Shown here one piece after another: positions 35,663-43,863 of a stretch of DNA of 64,000 bases; the first letter of the stretch is position 1, and every line of letters begins with the position of its first letter. The notes under the pieces are model-generated. The model was not told the DNA's origin. It saw only the letters and a list, made by a program, of their open reading frames with translations, and did not search any database. A program made the position numbers and the translations under genes. Source of the DNA: a virus; the IMG/VR virus record IMGVR_UViG_3300046096_000928, positions 1 to 64,000 of that record; one strand, written 5' to 3'.

Positions 35663-36950
35663 CTAACTGTTCAATTTTATTTTGGTTGCTGATATTCTTT
35701 GATTAATTATGTTTAAATATTCTTCTTCTTTTTCGATTAGAACATAATTAAAACCTGTTTCTATTGCACTTACTGCCGTTGTACCACTGCCTCCAAAAGG
35801 ATCAAGTACAATTCCATTAGGGGGAGTAATTAACTCGATGAAATATGCCATTAAATGCCGTGATTTAACTGTCGGATGATCATTATTGACTAATCCTTTA
35901 CAATTCCTATCAGTTGTGGATGCTTTGGCTTTGTAGTATATGCTATTGACTGTATCTGTATCAAAAGGTAAGTTTTTAAAATATCTCGCCGCCGTTCCTT
36001 TATCCTCAAAATAAACACCGCTTTTATACGGATTACTTTTAAATTTTACTGAATTATCCTTCGTGTATGTATCGTAATTATAGTCACTTGCTCTACTGAC
36101 AGATTCCCCACTTTGATCGCCAATAACATTAACAGGACAATCTTTAGCGTGATTATTTTCTTGGCAGTTAATACCACATGATAAAATTAAATTAGCTGGA
36201 TAAAGACCGATGTTAGGATTGTGACCATCTTCTGATCCTGTTTCTTTTCCTAGCCCACTGTGATAAATATTAGTCTTCTCTTTTTTTTGAAAAACCACAA
36301 GGCACTCTTTTATTAGTACCAATCCTACCTGCATCAATATTTAATCCGCCCGTACCGTGTTTAAGAATATTTCTAACAATACTAGATTCTGAACATTTTT
36401 TCTGCCCCAACCACCAACCTTCGATCGCAGGTTTCAACGCAGGAGTTTTCCAACCATCCCATCGCTTTGCTAATTCACTTGATGATTTTGTGATTTTAGG
36501 GTTATCTTGCCATGAACCACCAAGTGCATTCGTACCATCCTTACATCCCCTTGCGGATGTAAGGATGCCTATAACCTCTCTTTCTTCTCCTAACATCCGA
36601 TCAATCTGCTTACTCACATCTTGCCCTTTTTGAAATCCGCCGCCATTTGCATGGTGTACAATGTCAATAATTCTAAAACCAGCTAATTCTAAAGCCATAC
36701 CAGTCCAGTGAGAGGTTCTAGGAATACTCCATACTAAACCAATTGCACCAGGCTTCATGGTACGCATGGCTTCGTTCATTACCTCTGATAACCAATTAAT
36801 CCAATTAAGCATACCACCCTTGTTATCATCCCATTTCATGGACATAAAGCTGATCGAAGAAGGTGGATCAGTAATTAAAGAATCAAAATAATTATCGGGG
36901 AATGTTTTTAATACTTTTAAACAATCACCATGCAAAACTTGGTTAATCAT
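35663..36950 (-). pseudogene. DNA methyltransferase copy 3, frameshifted in an A8 tract
   Basis: Two overlapping frames (36950-36270 and 36337-35663) make one protein. Part one has TDPPSSISFMSMKWDD (catalytic motif, Ser for Tyr) and NGGGFQKGQDVSKQIDRMLG; part two ends with HPTVKSRHLMAYFIELITPP, then LDPFGGSGTTAVSA (AdoMet motif). On the minus strand the join is an A8 tract (36281-36288): A7 would give one 428-residue frame. Mutation, sequencing error or phase variation are all possible. Related phage enzymes often have a non-Tyr residue after DPP. Followed by leader 3 and the Bro-N gene. Confidence 0.85.
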
Positions 36951-36960
36951 AGATAAAAAA

Positions 36961-37009
36961 CAATTTTAATACTCTTGTAATACAATAGATTACAAGAGTA
37001 TTAAAATTG
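36961..37009. repeat. Perfect 21-bp inverted repeat upstream of methyltransferase 3
   Basis: CAATTTTAATACTCTTGTAAT and its complement (21-bp arms) around a 7-base loop, immediately followed on the plus strand by GAGAATTAGGTTAGGCT. Operator or terminator for the minus-strand gene at 37088. Confidence 0.75.
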
Positions 37010-37087
37010 TGAGAATTAGGTTAGGCTATTCTACTGTTTGAGAATATTTAATTTGCCCGACAGGATCAGAATTATAAAAAAGATCAA

Positions 37088-37333
37088 TCAGAATAGTAGT
37101 TTTTTTTTTGTTTTGATTGGTTGCACTTTAAAGGAGATCATTGATTTATTAGAAGCTGTTTTTGTATTATTCCCTTTTATTAGGAAATCTGAAGATGATA
37201 TAGAAACTTTGAATATATCTTGCATCTTACAAAATAATTCAATCTTCAAAACATATAATTTATCTTTCTGTATAGGGGATAAATACCAATCTTCCCCATC
37301 TTCTCTTAATAATAATTCTATATTTTTTATCAT
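37088..37333 (-). CDS. Hypothetical protein, 81 aa
   Basis: MIKNIELLLREDGEDWYLSP start; Lys-rich C-terminus. Downstream of the NACHT-like fragment and on the same strand. No family recognised. Confidence 0.5.
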   Translation of the reverse strand: MIKNIELLLREDGEDWYLSPIQKDKLYVLKIELFCKMQDIFKVSISSSDFLIKGNNTKTASNKSMISFKVQPIKTKKKLLF

Positions 37334-37359
37334 AGTTGTGTAGTTGTTTTTAAGTTAGG

Positions 37360-37761
37360 TTAAAGTGATTTTTCTATTAGTTGCCAAATATTTTTATGAA
37401 CATAAATAGCCCGTTGTTTGCATTCAAGAAGTAAATTTTTAACGTAAGGATTTTTAGAGTCAAAATAATAAGCGGCGATCATAGTTAGAAAATTATCGGT
37501 TTTCATCTTTAACATCTCAACAAGAAATAGGAAAATATTAAAGTAACGAGGATCATCGATATGATCTAAAACTGATTTTTCGATAAGATCATTTTCATAG
37601 ATATATTTAGCAGTGAGAAATTCTTGTAAAAAGACATGAGAGAAAAAATAAACATCATCTTCTTTAGACAAGATTCCTTGCTCACAAAAAGTCTTTACTA
37701 ATTCTATCACGTCAATATCGGACATCCCGAGGCAATCATCAATATAACCTTGAGCAGTCAA
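37360..37761 (-). CDS. NACHT/STAND-type C-terminal fragment, second part (-1 frame)
   Basis: 133 residues annotated from a TTG. SDIDVIELVKTFCEQGILSK then DDVYFFSHVFLQEFLTAKYI match the winged-helix/QEFLAA region that follows the NACHT ATPase domain in STAND NTPases. No Walker motifs are present. It overlaps the upstream frame (37758-38060); a -1 slip at T TTA AAG (37776-37782) would fuse them into about 233 residues. In phages a lone sensor/regulatory fragment could act as a decoy for host NACHT defence proteins; this is conjecture. Confidence 0.55.
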   Translation of the reverse strand: MTAQGYIDDCLGMSDIDVIELVKTFCEQGILSKEDDVYFFSHVFLQEFLTAKYIYENDLIEKSVLDHIDDPRYFNIFLFLVEMLKMKTDNFLTMIAAYYFDSKNPYVKNLLLECKQRAIYVHKNIWQLIEKSL

Positions 37762-38060
37762 TAATAATTTATATTCTTTAAAAGTTGCTTATTAGTAGAG
37801 AAAAATTTATAAGCAACTTTTGAAAGTAAAGCAAACTCTCTTTCAAATTCTGGATAGCAACGATCCCCGTCTAAAAGTACTTTAAATATATCTTCATAAG
37901 TACGTGTCAAAGAAGAAGATGTTGTCAATCCATCGTAGGGATTTTTAGCTTCTCTGAATATAGGATTATCAGCTAAATGTTTTAATGAGTATCTGTCTAA
38001 ACTTTTTAGAAATTGTGCAATGTCTTTTTTGATTTCTTTCTCTTTTAACAAATTTTTCAT
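37758..38060 (-). CDS. NACHT/STAND-type fragment, first part
   Basis: 100 residues, KEIKKDIAQFLKSLDRYSLK and TYEDIFKVLLDG, then FEREFALLSKVAYKFF. This resembles the helical segment that precedes the winged helix in NACHT proteins. Ends five codons after a slippery heptamer; the -1 frame continues as KEYKLLLTAQGYIDD into the next entry. Weaker similarity than the second part. Confidence 0.5.
   Translation of the reverse strand: MKNLLKEKEIKKDIAQFLKSLDRYSLKHLADNPIFREAKNPYDGLTTSSSLTRTYEDIFKVLLDGDRCYPEFEREFALLSKVAYKFFSTNKQLLKNINYY
37776..37782 (-). other. Candidate -1 ribosomal frameshift heptamer T TTA AAG
   Basis: In the frame of the gene starting at 38060 (codon boundary checked: 282 bases upstream), the codons TTA AAG are preceded by T, matching X XXY YYZ. 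Slipping back one base continues with GAA TAT AAA into the NACHT-like C-terminal frame without a stop. Confidence 0.45.
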
Positions 38061-38088
38061 TTTTTCTGTTAGTTGTATGTTTTATAAA

Positions 38089-38124
38089 ATAAGTTGGTAA
38101 TACAATATTGTATTACCAACTTAT
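38089..38124. repeat. 36-bp perfect palindrome
   Basis: ATAAGTTGGTAATACAAT joined directly to its complement, followed on the plus strand by AAAGATTAGGTTAGGG. Between the DUF5895-like gene stop and the NACHT-like gene; probable terminator or operator. Confidence 0.75.
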
Positions 38125-38146
38125 AAAGATTAGGTTAGGGTAGCAA

Positions 38147-39013
38147 TTAAAAATCAATACCAGCTTCGGATAAAGTAGCCATATCTTCAGCAGTTAGATT
38201 AACTACCCCATTCTCATCAACTGGGGGGTGTGCATAACTTTTTAACTGAGGTAAAAAACTATGCGCGTGAGATAAAGTAGAGTGATTGTTAGGCAAAACT
38301 AAACTACTGAAATTAGCTTCGGTTATTTTCTCATAACCTTTAACCACAGTAGCTTCAGAAGTTAAACCATTATTATCACCAGATAACTCTCCTTCTATCA
38401 GAGTAGGACAGAAGATAAAGCGAGATGTGAATTTACAAGTCGGTGTTTGTTTTGGCAAAATTTTACCAGTAATTTGTTCAAACTGTTTAAGACTATCATT
38501 AATATATTCAGTATATGCAGTCTTGATCAATGAGTGGGCTTTCCCTTTAGTGCGAAATACTAAAGGAGTGTCTGATAATAAATTGTTATCTTTATCTACA
38601 AATAAGACAACTAAAACACTATACATTTCAAAGTCAGTCTTATTAAAATCATTTTTTTTGTAGTAACTTACTTTTTTCGTTTCTTTCCCTTGCATTAATA
38701 AAGGAGCTGCTACAACCTTAATCTCGTTACTTACTAAAGCGTCTTGATAACCATTTAAAATAATCATACGGGGGGTACGACTGAACCACATCTTACCCGT
38801 AAATTTCTTTTTATCTTTATCTTTTAGTTTTACATCTTCTAAAGCCCAATTTTCATCTGGTTTAAAATCTATCGCTTTCGCTATATCTTGATTAATTGCA
38901 ATCCCATGATTATCACTTTGTGGATTAAATAATTGACAGTGTGGATAGCCTTTTTGACTTGAAACGAACTCACTTACATCTACACCATAATCGGCAACAT
39001 TTATTTTAGTCAT
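38147..39013 (-). CDS. DUF5895-like protein (cyanobacterial phage/plasmid family)
   Basis: 288 residues from the ATG at 39013 (MTKINVADYGVDVSEF), a shorter and better start than the upstream in-frame one at 39076, because AACTTCAATTATAACAAA regulatory sequence lies before it. Contains YPHCQLFNPQ, FSRTPRMIILNGYQDALVSN and a mixed beta fold. The resemblance to DUF5895 proteins of cyanobacterial mobile elements is by memory of pattern; function unknown. The acidic C-terminal tail is similar in style to single-strand DNA-binding proteins. Confidence 0.5.
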   Translation of the reverse strand: MTKINVADYGVDVSEFVSSQKGYPHCQLFNPQSDNHGIAINQDIAKAIDFKPDENWALEDVKLKDKDKKKFTGKMWFSRTPRMIILNGYQDALVSNEIKVVAAPLLMQGKETKKVSYYKKNDFNKTDFEMYSVLVVLFVDKDNNLLSDTPLVFRTKGKAHSLIKTAYTEYINDSLKQFEQITGKILPKQTPTCKFTSRFIFCPTLIEGELSGDNNGLTSEATVVKGYEKITEANFSSLVLPNNHSTLSHAHSFLPQLKSYAHPPVDENGVVNLTAEDMATLSEAGIDF

Positions 39014-39195
39014 TTTTACTTTTTTGTTAAGAGTTGTTATAACTTCAATTATAACAAAAAGCCTTGAAAATAGCAAAGGGAAAAGACATTTTTCTTTAGA
39101 AAATATAGAAAAAAGATTAATGCTACCAAAGCTAGGTTGTTTTAAAATTCTATGATTGTTATAATTCTAGTTATAATAAATGATAAGGTTAGGTT

Positions 39196-39486
39196 ATGGC
39201 AAAAAGAATAATACCAATTGAATTAATGGAGAGGGCAAAACAAAATAATATTCCAGCAATTACAGTTTACAAAAGAGTACAATCTGGTATCTCTATGAAT
39301 GATGCTGTAACAGTTAAAGATATTAGAAAATATTTTAAAGAGCAAAATACTAATTTAATATCTTTTCATTATGAAAACAAGAAAAAATTAGTCTCAAAAA
39401 TTAAAACATCCGAAAAAACAGCCTCAGAGTTTATATCCGAAGCCATTAATTTTTATTTACAATATTTAGAAAACAATGAACAATAA
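39196..39486 (+). CDS. Small DNA-binding-like protein, 96 aa
   Basis: MAKRIIPIELMERAKQNNIP, then ITVYKRVQSGISMNDAV (an HTH-like stretch) and a C-terminal ASEFISEAINFYLQYL ribbon-helix-helix-like tail. Preceded by AAGGTTAGGTT. Divergent from the DUF5895-like gene, so a possible local regulator. Confidence 0.55.
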   Translation: MAKRIIPIELMERAKQNNIPAITVYKRVQSGISMNDAVTVKDIRKYFKEQNTNLISFHYENKKKLVSKIKTSEKTASEFISEAINFYLQYLENNEQ

Positions 39487-39610
39487 AATTGCAATTCACC
39501 CAACTTTACAGAAGTTTAGAGAAGATACTTACAAGGCTATTATCAGAAACGAAGCCTTAGCTAAATTAAAACAAAAAAAAATAATTCCCTTTAAACCTAA
39601 AGAAGATTAA
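39476..39610 (+). CDS. Small basic protein, 44 aa
   Basis: MNNKIAIHPTLQKFREDTYK start; overlaps the previous gene by 11 bases, Lys-rich C-terminus (KQKKIIPFKPKED). Coupled translation likely. No family recognised. Confidence 0.5.
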   Translation: MNNKIAIHPTLQKFREDTYKAIIRNEALAKLKQKKIIPFKPKED

Positions 39611-39611
39611 C

Positions 39612-39646
39612 TATAAAACCTAGCATTTAGCTAGGTCTTTCTCTTT
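39612..39646 (+). terminator. Terminator
   Basis: ACCTAGC and GCTAGGT arms, then CTTTCTCTTTTT; between convergent genes. Confidence 0.7.
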
Positions 39647-40099
39647 TTAATAATTTATGCCTTCTATATTTTCTACTTGGTGATCGTATAGTTGAGCATA
39701 TTCGATTAAGTTATTTACCCCCAAAATATTGAGATATTTATAGACGTGTTTACAAGCTACTTTGTTTGTTTTGTAAGCAATCTCTAAAAAAAGATAATCG
39801 TTACATTCACATTCAATATGATTTTGCATCGGTACTAAAATATAACTATTAACATTTTCTTTATTATGTGCGATATACTCATTATTCCCGAAGCAATGAA
39901 TCTCAACTTCATTTACTCTTGCTTTTCTGTTTTTTATAATGACTTTTTTTATTTGTTTTTTAGTAACCAAAGAAATTTCATCATTTTTTAAAATCACAAT
40001 ACCGACATCACTCGCATCATAAGCAATTTTTCTTATTTCACTTTCTTTGATTTCTAAATACTGCGATACATTTTTTTTGTTGAAGACTATTTGTGACAT
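39647..40099 (-). CDS. SWIM-type zinc-finger protein
   Basis: 150 residues. The C-terminal third has CEC (about 111-113) and, after about 20 residues, ACKH (KVACKHVYKYL), the CxC-n-CxH pattern of SWIM zinc fingers that bind DNA or protein. The N-terminus resembles short beta/helix DNA-binding modules. No catalytic domain. Confidence 0.65.
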   Translation of the reverse strand: MSQIVFNKKNVSQYLEIKESEIRKIAYDASDVGIVILKNDEISLVTKKQIKKVIIKNRKARVNEVEIHCFGNNEYIAHNKENVNSYILVPMQNHIECECNDYLFLEIAYKTNKVACKHVYKYLNILGVNNLIEYAQLYDHQVENIEGINY

Positions 40100-40189
40100 T
40101 TTTCTTATTTACTCTATATTTGTTACCTCTTATTATAACATATATATAATAAAAAGACAATGTAAAAAAACAGGGATTTTAAAAAAAAG

Positions 40190-40534
40190 TTAGGCAACAA
40201 AAATAGAAGTACCAATAACAAGTTTTAATAAATTCCAGTAACTCATGCCATAAACAGTTTGTTTGTAATAATCAAGATTTCGTTCAAGTAATTTTAAATC
40301 TATACTCCTGCCCTCTTCAATAGCTCTTAACGCACCACCTAAAGTTAGGTTTTCCATTCTTTCTAACTCCAATCGGTGAGCGGTTAAAAAGCCTTGTGCT
40401 ATCGTTTTCTGTATCTCGACTGTCCAGATTCTACTTGTTAATAAGGATTCACTCAAGAGTAATTCAGATGCTACTATTTCATCATCTACATCATTGAATA
40501 CTGTAAATCTTGTTTTAAATTCAGTTACATTCAT
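40190..40534 (-). CDS. DUF4054-like head-tail connector
   Basis: 114 residues. TEFKTRFTVFNDVDDEIVAS, then IWTVEIQKTIAQGFLTAHRL and the C-terminal YGMSYWNLLKLVIGTSIFV follow the DUF4054 pattern (phage neck protein, usually right after the capsid gene). Here 10 kb from the capsid gene and on the opposite strand. The expected serine-rich central loop is short. Confidence 0.65.
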   Translation of the reverse strand: MNVTEFKTRFTVFNDVDDEIVASELLLSESLLTSRIWTVEIQKTIAQGFLTAHRLELERMENLTLGGALRAIEEGRSIDLKLLERNLDYYKQTVYGMSYWNLLKLVIGTSIFVA

Positions 40535-40693
40535 TTTTTTTGTTTTGGCGATCGCTTTCTATTTTGATTTGTTCATTAATTAAATTCCCAACGGCTAACC
40601 AATAACTCCTTATAGCTTCGGTTGTGCTTTTTTCTTTATACTTTTTATATTTGAACATATACTTTTTATCTTTAAATATTTATCTATTTTAAC
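40535..40693. other. Intergenic, no gene seen
   Basis: Upstream of the DUF4054 gene; contains a HIP1 site at about 40547 and A+T-rich sequence. No open frame with a plausible start. Confidence 0.5.
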
Positions 40694-40741
40694 AAACAGT
40701 AAAAAGGCTTCTGGAGTAAATCAGAAGCCTTTTTACTGTTT
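40694..40741 (-). terminator. Strong terminator of the AntA/MSV199-like gene
   Basis: AAACAGTAAAAAGGCTTCTG and its complement around GAGTAAAT; T-rich on both strands. The gene stop at 40744 adjoins it. Confidence 0.85.
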
Positions 40742-40743
40742 GA

Positions 40744-41469
40744 TTATTTAATAATTGTTAAGGTTGTAGTTTCTGGTAGTTTCACGTTAGGATATGCAAA
40801 ACGCCAAGCATCATGAGGATAAAGTAGTTGATAAGCATATCTTGCGGACGGTACTTTTTTGATTTCTAAATTCATCTTTTCAGAAACCGCTTTTAATCTC
40901 CGCCAACTAAAGTTTTTCTCACTTATGTTATTAAATTTGGCTATACGGATAATTGAGGAATAATCAAAGAGTTCATCAATTACTTCCGCTTGACGTTCTA
41001 AGTCTTTTTCTTGATCCTCAATGATAGATTGTTTAAGCTCATTCTCTAAAGCTAATCGTTCTTTTTCTTCTTCTTGTGCTATTAAAGCAAGTAAAGCTTC
41101 TTTGTAGGTTTTAGGCATTAGTGAAGAAACCTCTTTTAATGCTTTTTCTGCTTCGATAAAATATTTACGAGTATTTTTCCCTATCGCTGAGCGGGATAAC
41201 ATACAGAGTTCTTTCAAAGCATCACAAGTTAAATTAATTACTTCAGAACCACGACCACCAGTGCTTTTCAACATTTTGTTAAAAAGATAATCGGTTTCCT
41301 TTTCTAAGTAATTATCTATAGCTCTTTTTGCACTTGCTTTTGTAGCATATCCTGCTACTTCCCATGCCTCATCAAGATCAACAGGATATTTATTCCCCTC
41401 TTTCTCTTTCCTCAACCATTCATCTACAATATTTGAGTAGGACTTGGAATTTAAACTTGAATCTGCCAT
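40744..41469 (-). CDS. Antirepressor-like regulator (MSV199/AntA-type N-terminus)
   Basis: 241 residues. Residues about 28-115 (YPVDLDEAWEVAGYATKASA, then STGGRGSEVINLTCDALKEL, CMLSRSAIGKNTRKYFIEAE) are of the MSV199/AntA-type phage regulator class. A coiled coil spans about 125-165 and a KilAC-like C-terminal domain about 170-241 (EKNFSWRRLKAVSEKM). Has its own leader 5 but no adjacent methyltransferase. Confidence 0.75.
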   Translation of the reverse strand: MADSSLNSKSYSNIVDEWLRKEKEGNKYPVDLDEAWEVAGYATKASAKRAIDNYLEKETDYLFNKMLKSTGGRGSEVINLTCDALKELCMLSRSAIGKNTRKYFIEAEKALKEVSSLMPKTYKEALLALIAQEEEKERLALENELKQSIIEDQEKDLERQAEVIDELFDYSSIIRIAKFNNISEKNFSWRRLKAVSEKMNLEIKKVPSARYAYQLLYPHDAWRFAYPNVKLPETTTLTIIK

Positions 41470-41584
41470 AATAGATATATCTCCTAAGTTACTTAATTAT
41501 GTTTAGGTGGTACAGACGTTATTAAAAGCGGATTCTTAATCAAAGCTAAGAGTTCGCTTGTCTGTTTTTCCTTTGTTTATTGTA
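41470..41584 (-). promoter_or_regulatory. Structured leader 5 with extended -10 promoter
   Basis: On the minus strand TGTTACAAT (-10 at 41579-41584), AAAGG, then an element at 41512-41565 with outer stem ACAGAC/GTCTGT and inner stem AAGCG/CGCTT. CCTAA/TTAGG can pair over the ribosome-binding site (TTAGGAG). Loop sequences differ almost completely from leaders 1-4 while the architecture is kept. Confidence 0.7.
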
Positions 41585-41640
41585 ACAGTTTTAGGCTATA
41601 ATTTACGGTTTTATTGAAAAAAGATTACACGAAAACAGGG

Positions 41641-41745
41641 TTGACATTTTTAAAGAAGCGGATTATAACGAAGGGTATGTTTCCGAATTTATTTAGTGTA
41701 TGTTTTGGGAAGCTCTGACTATACATCGGGCTTCCCCTTTTTTTT
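41641..41745 (+). ncRNA. Candidate small RNA with own promoter and terminator
   Basis: TTGACA (41641-41646), 17-bp spacer, TATAAC (41664-41669), then about 70 nt ending in GGGAAGC/GCTTCCC (41707-41736) and CTTTTTTTT. Predicted transcript about 41676 to 41745. A 13-codon frame MFPNLFSVCFGKL (41678-41719) with GAAGGG too close to its ATG is inside; its stop falls in the hairpin. No gene lies downstream on this strand, which favours a trans-acting or antisense RNA overlapping the end of 41745-42035. Confidence 0.55.
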
Positions 41746-42035
41746 TATGGTAAACTTTCTTCTTCTACAATCTCACTTAATGGCAGTTGACGATCAGGAT
41801 CAAAAGCGTTATAAGTATTGGCTAAATAAGTTAAAGTTTTGCCTATGTCGGGGATTGACTCTCTTACTTCTTTACCTGTTATTGTTACTATTCTAGTCTC
41901 TAATACATTAAAACTAGCACTATATTTAATAAATGTTAAAGTTGCTATTGAGTTGTCATTATCTTGATTGTTTATTTCAAGATTGAAATTAGTCATTAAG
42001 GAAATAGATAATAATTGTTTTTCTATATATGGCAT
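41745..42035 (-). CDS. Virion operon protein, 96 aa
   Basis: Last gene of a five-gene minus-strand operon. Small beta-type protein, FNVLETRIVTITGKEVRESI, IGKTLTYLANTYNAFDPDRQ. Stop and next start nearly touch. No family recognised. Confidence 0.55.
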   Translation of the reverse strand: MPYIEKQLLSISLMTNFNLEINNQDNDNSIATLTFIKYSASFNVLETRIVTITGKEVRESIPDIGKTLTYLANTYNAFDPDRQLPLSEIVEEESLP

Positions 42036-42037
42036 AA

Positions 42038-42871
42038 TTAATCTGCTACTATTAGTATTGTAAATGAAGCATCACAGCGAGGAGTTCCATTAGTTGCACC
42101 TGGTATCGCTGATACTTTTATTGTTGATCCAGCTTTATATTTCAGATAATTCAAGTTACTCGAATAATTCTGTCCTATTGCTAGGAATATCCTTTCCTGA
42201 AATAAATATCTTGGATTATTATCTCTAGTTAATGTTTTTGTGGTCGCCCTTAATCTCACGTCCATTGTGGCTACGAGTGCAGCTACATTCCAATCTAAGA
42301 GATAACCTGTATAGCCAACGGGAACAGTAAATCTAGCTGATAGAGACTTATTCCCATTAGCTACTATTTGTTCATAAATGATGGTAGGAGTGCCTGTTTT
42401 TCTTAGATTAATAGTACCAGCCGATACTTCTAAAGAACCCCCCTCAACGGCTTCCATCCATTGAATGGCTGTTGCTGTAATACCAGTTGCTACAGGAGTA
42501 GTTCCATTTAAGTTAATATCAGGCGATTCTACTAATTCACCTAAAGAGTTTAAATAAGTTATTCTTACCTTACGAGTGCCAGTGCCTAGTAAAGTATCGT
42601 TAGCAGAGGTACTAACAACTTCAAGGGCATCTGAAGTTGTTACAGGGGTAAAGTTTTGTTGCCCAACCGCATTTGTTAAAAATTCACAAACATCATGAAG
42701 TTGAGTAGTATTAACAAAAACAGTTCGGTTTCCTAAAATAGCAAAAATATAGGCTTGTTTTGTATTTAAGAAACTAGTCGATTGGACTATGTAAGGATCA
42801 GCTATTCCTATTGTCTCAATCGGATTTATAGCTACTTGTTGACCGCCAGTTAAAGTAATAATTCTACTCAT
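42038..42871 (-). CDS. Putative virion structural protein, 277 aa
   Basis: Beta-rich, Thr/Ala/Gly/Val-rich. Contains LGTGTRKVRITYLNSLGELV and SARFTVPVGYTGYLLDWNVA, followed by AGSTIKVSAIP, a pattern seen in phage and cyanophage virion proteins that carry a jelly-roll-like C-terminus. Placed by composition and operon context. Confidence 0.55.
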   Translation of the reverse strand: MSRIITLTGGQQVAINPIETIGIADPYIVQSTSFLNTKQAYIFAILGNRTVFVNTTQLHDVCEFLTNAVGQQNFTPVTTSDALEVVSTSANDTLLGTGTRKVRITYLNSLGELVESPDINLNGTTPVATGITATAIQWMEAVEGGSLEVSAGTINLRKTGTPTIIYEQIVANGNKSLSARFTVPVGYTGYLLDWNVAALVATMDVRLRATTKTLTRDNNPRYLFQERIFLAIGQNYSSNLNYLKYKAGSTIKVSAIPGATNGTPRCDASFTILIVAD

Positions 42872-42874
42872 TTA

Positions 42875-43390
42875 TTACCCAAAATAAATAGGTGCATCAA
42901 ACTCAAATAAAACTCCGCTTGGTACTCCCACCCCTAATGTTTGCTGAAAATTGCCTACGGTCTGAGCTGGTGCAGTGGTAGTTGCCAATCCTGCTGTCGT
43001 CGCACTTAAAAAGTAAACCGCATCCACATCAGCAGTTATAGAGGTGTTTACTCCTTTTGTATAAATTGTAACGGTATCACCTATCAAAAAATTAGCTAAG
43101 ACAAAACCTTTAACCAATTTATTGACATCATTCGCTATTCCTTTTCTCACCGAAGGAGTTCCGCCGTTATCATAAATATTAACAAAATTACCATCAGTTA
43201 AATCTTCAGTAGCGATCGCCGTTTCTACTTGTATTTCAACTCCAGTAGGCATAAAACTAGAATGTATTTTTCCATTAGAATCAGTAGCAATAATTTTATT
43301 AGCATCCCCTGATCCTAATGAAGTCGTGATAGCTGAGACTAATCTTGTAGCACCAGTAGTTAAAACTGTCAAAAACTTTAAAGCACTCAT
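42875..43390 (-). CDS. Putative virion structural protein, 171 aa
   Basis: Contains KIIATDSNGKIHSSFMPTGV, a motif typical of phage head-fibre or tail proteins, then beta segments with alternating small residues. Overlaps the upstream gene by 4 bases. No precise family assigned. Contains a HIP1 site. Confidence 0.55.
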   Translation of the reverse strand: MSALKFLTVLTTGATRLVSAITTSLGSGDANKIIATDSNGKIHSSFMPTGVEIQVETAIATEDLTDGNFVNIYDNGGTPSVRKGIANDVNKLVKGFVLANFLIGDTVTIYTKGVNTSITADVDAVYFLSATTAGLATTTAPAQTVGNFQQTLGVGVPSGVLFEFDAPIYFG

Positions 43391-43863
43391 AATAAAATTG
43401 GATTATTTTGTAGTATAAAAATGGATTTATCAGTAATAGGTTTAGCTATGTGCAATAAAAACACAATTCCGTTATCGATTTCTTGAGTTAAATCACCATT
43501 GACACCTAAAAAGATAGGCTTATTTAATTCCCAATTCCAATTATCATTTTCAACAAGTCCATAATTTCTTATGGTTGCTGTTAAATTTATTGGTACAGAA
43601 AATAAATTAAGTCCTAAGAAACTATCGCTATGAGTTAGGTTACTTGCCTTCGCTACTTCTAATTGTTTTTGTGCATTAAGAATTACTGGACAATTCAAAG
43701 GTAAATTTTCTGCTGCCAAATAAAAGACATCGCTATTGCCAGCTAAATTGAATGTATAATTACCATTTTGTAAAACCTTAATCTCATTCTGAATAGGTTT
43801 TACAATAACTGGTTCAATTTCATTCTTAACAATTACATTAATAGTTTCTGAAGTAGTAAACAT
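43387..43863 (-). CDS. Putative virion structural protein, 158 aa
   Basis: Beta-rich with NGNYTFNLAGNSDVFYLAAE and FLGLNLFSVPINLTATIRNY; resembles its neighbour (43390 product) in having a GNFxLG-type capsid-fibre style. Overlapping starts/stops with both neighbours show translational coupling. Confidence 0.5.
   Translation of the reverse strand: MFTTSETINVIVKNEIEPVIVKPIQNEIKVLQNGNYTFNLAGNSDVFYLAAENLPLNCPVILNAQKQLEVAKASNLTHSDSFLGLNLFSVPINLTATIRNYGLVENDNWNWELNKPIFLGVNGDLTQEIDNGIVFLLHIAKPITDKSIFILQNNPILL

Noticed and set aside
37014-38140. Telomere-like TTAGG repeats
   Set aside because: Only two units in tandem at each place, beside palindromes between genes.
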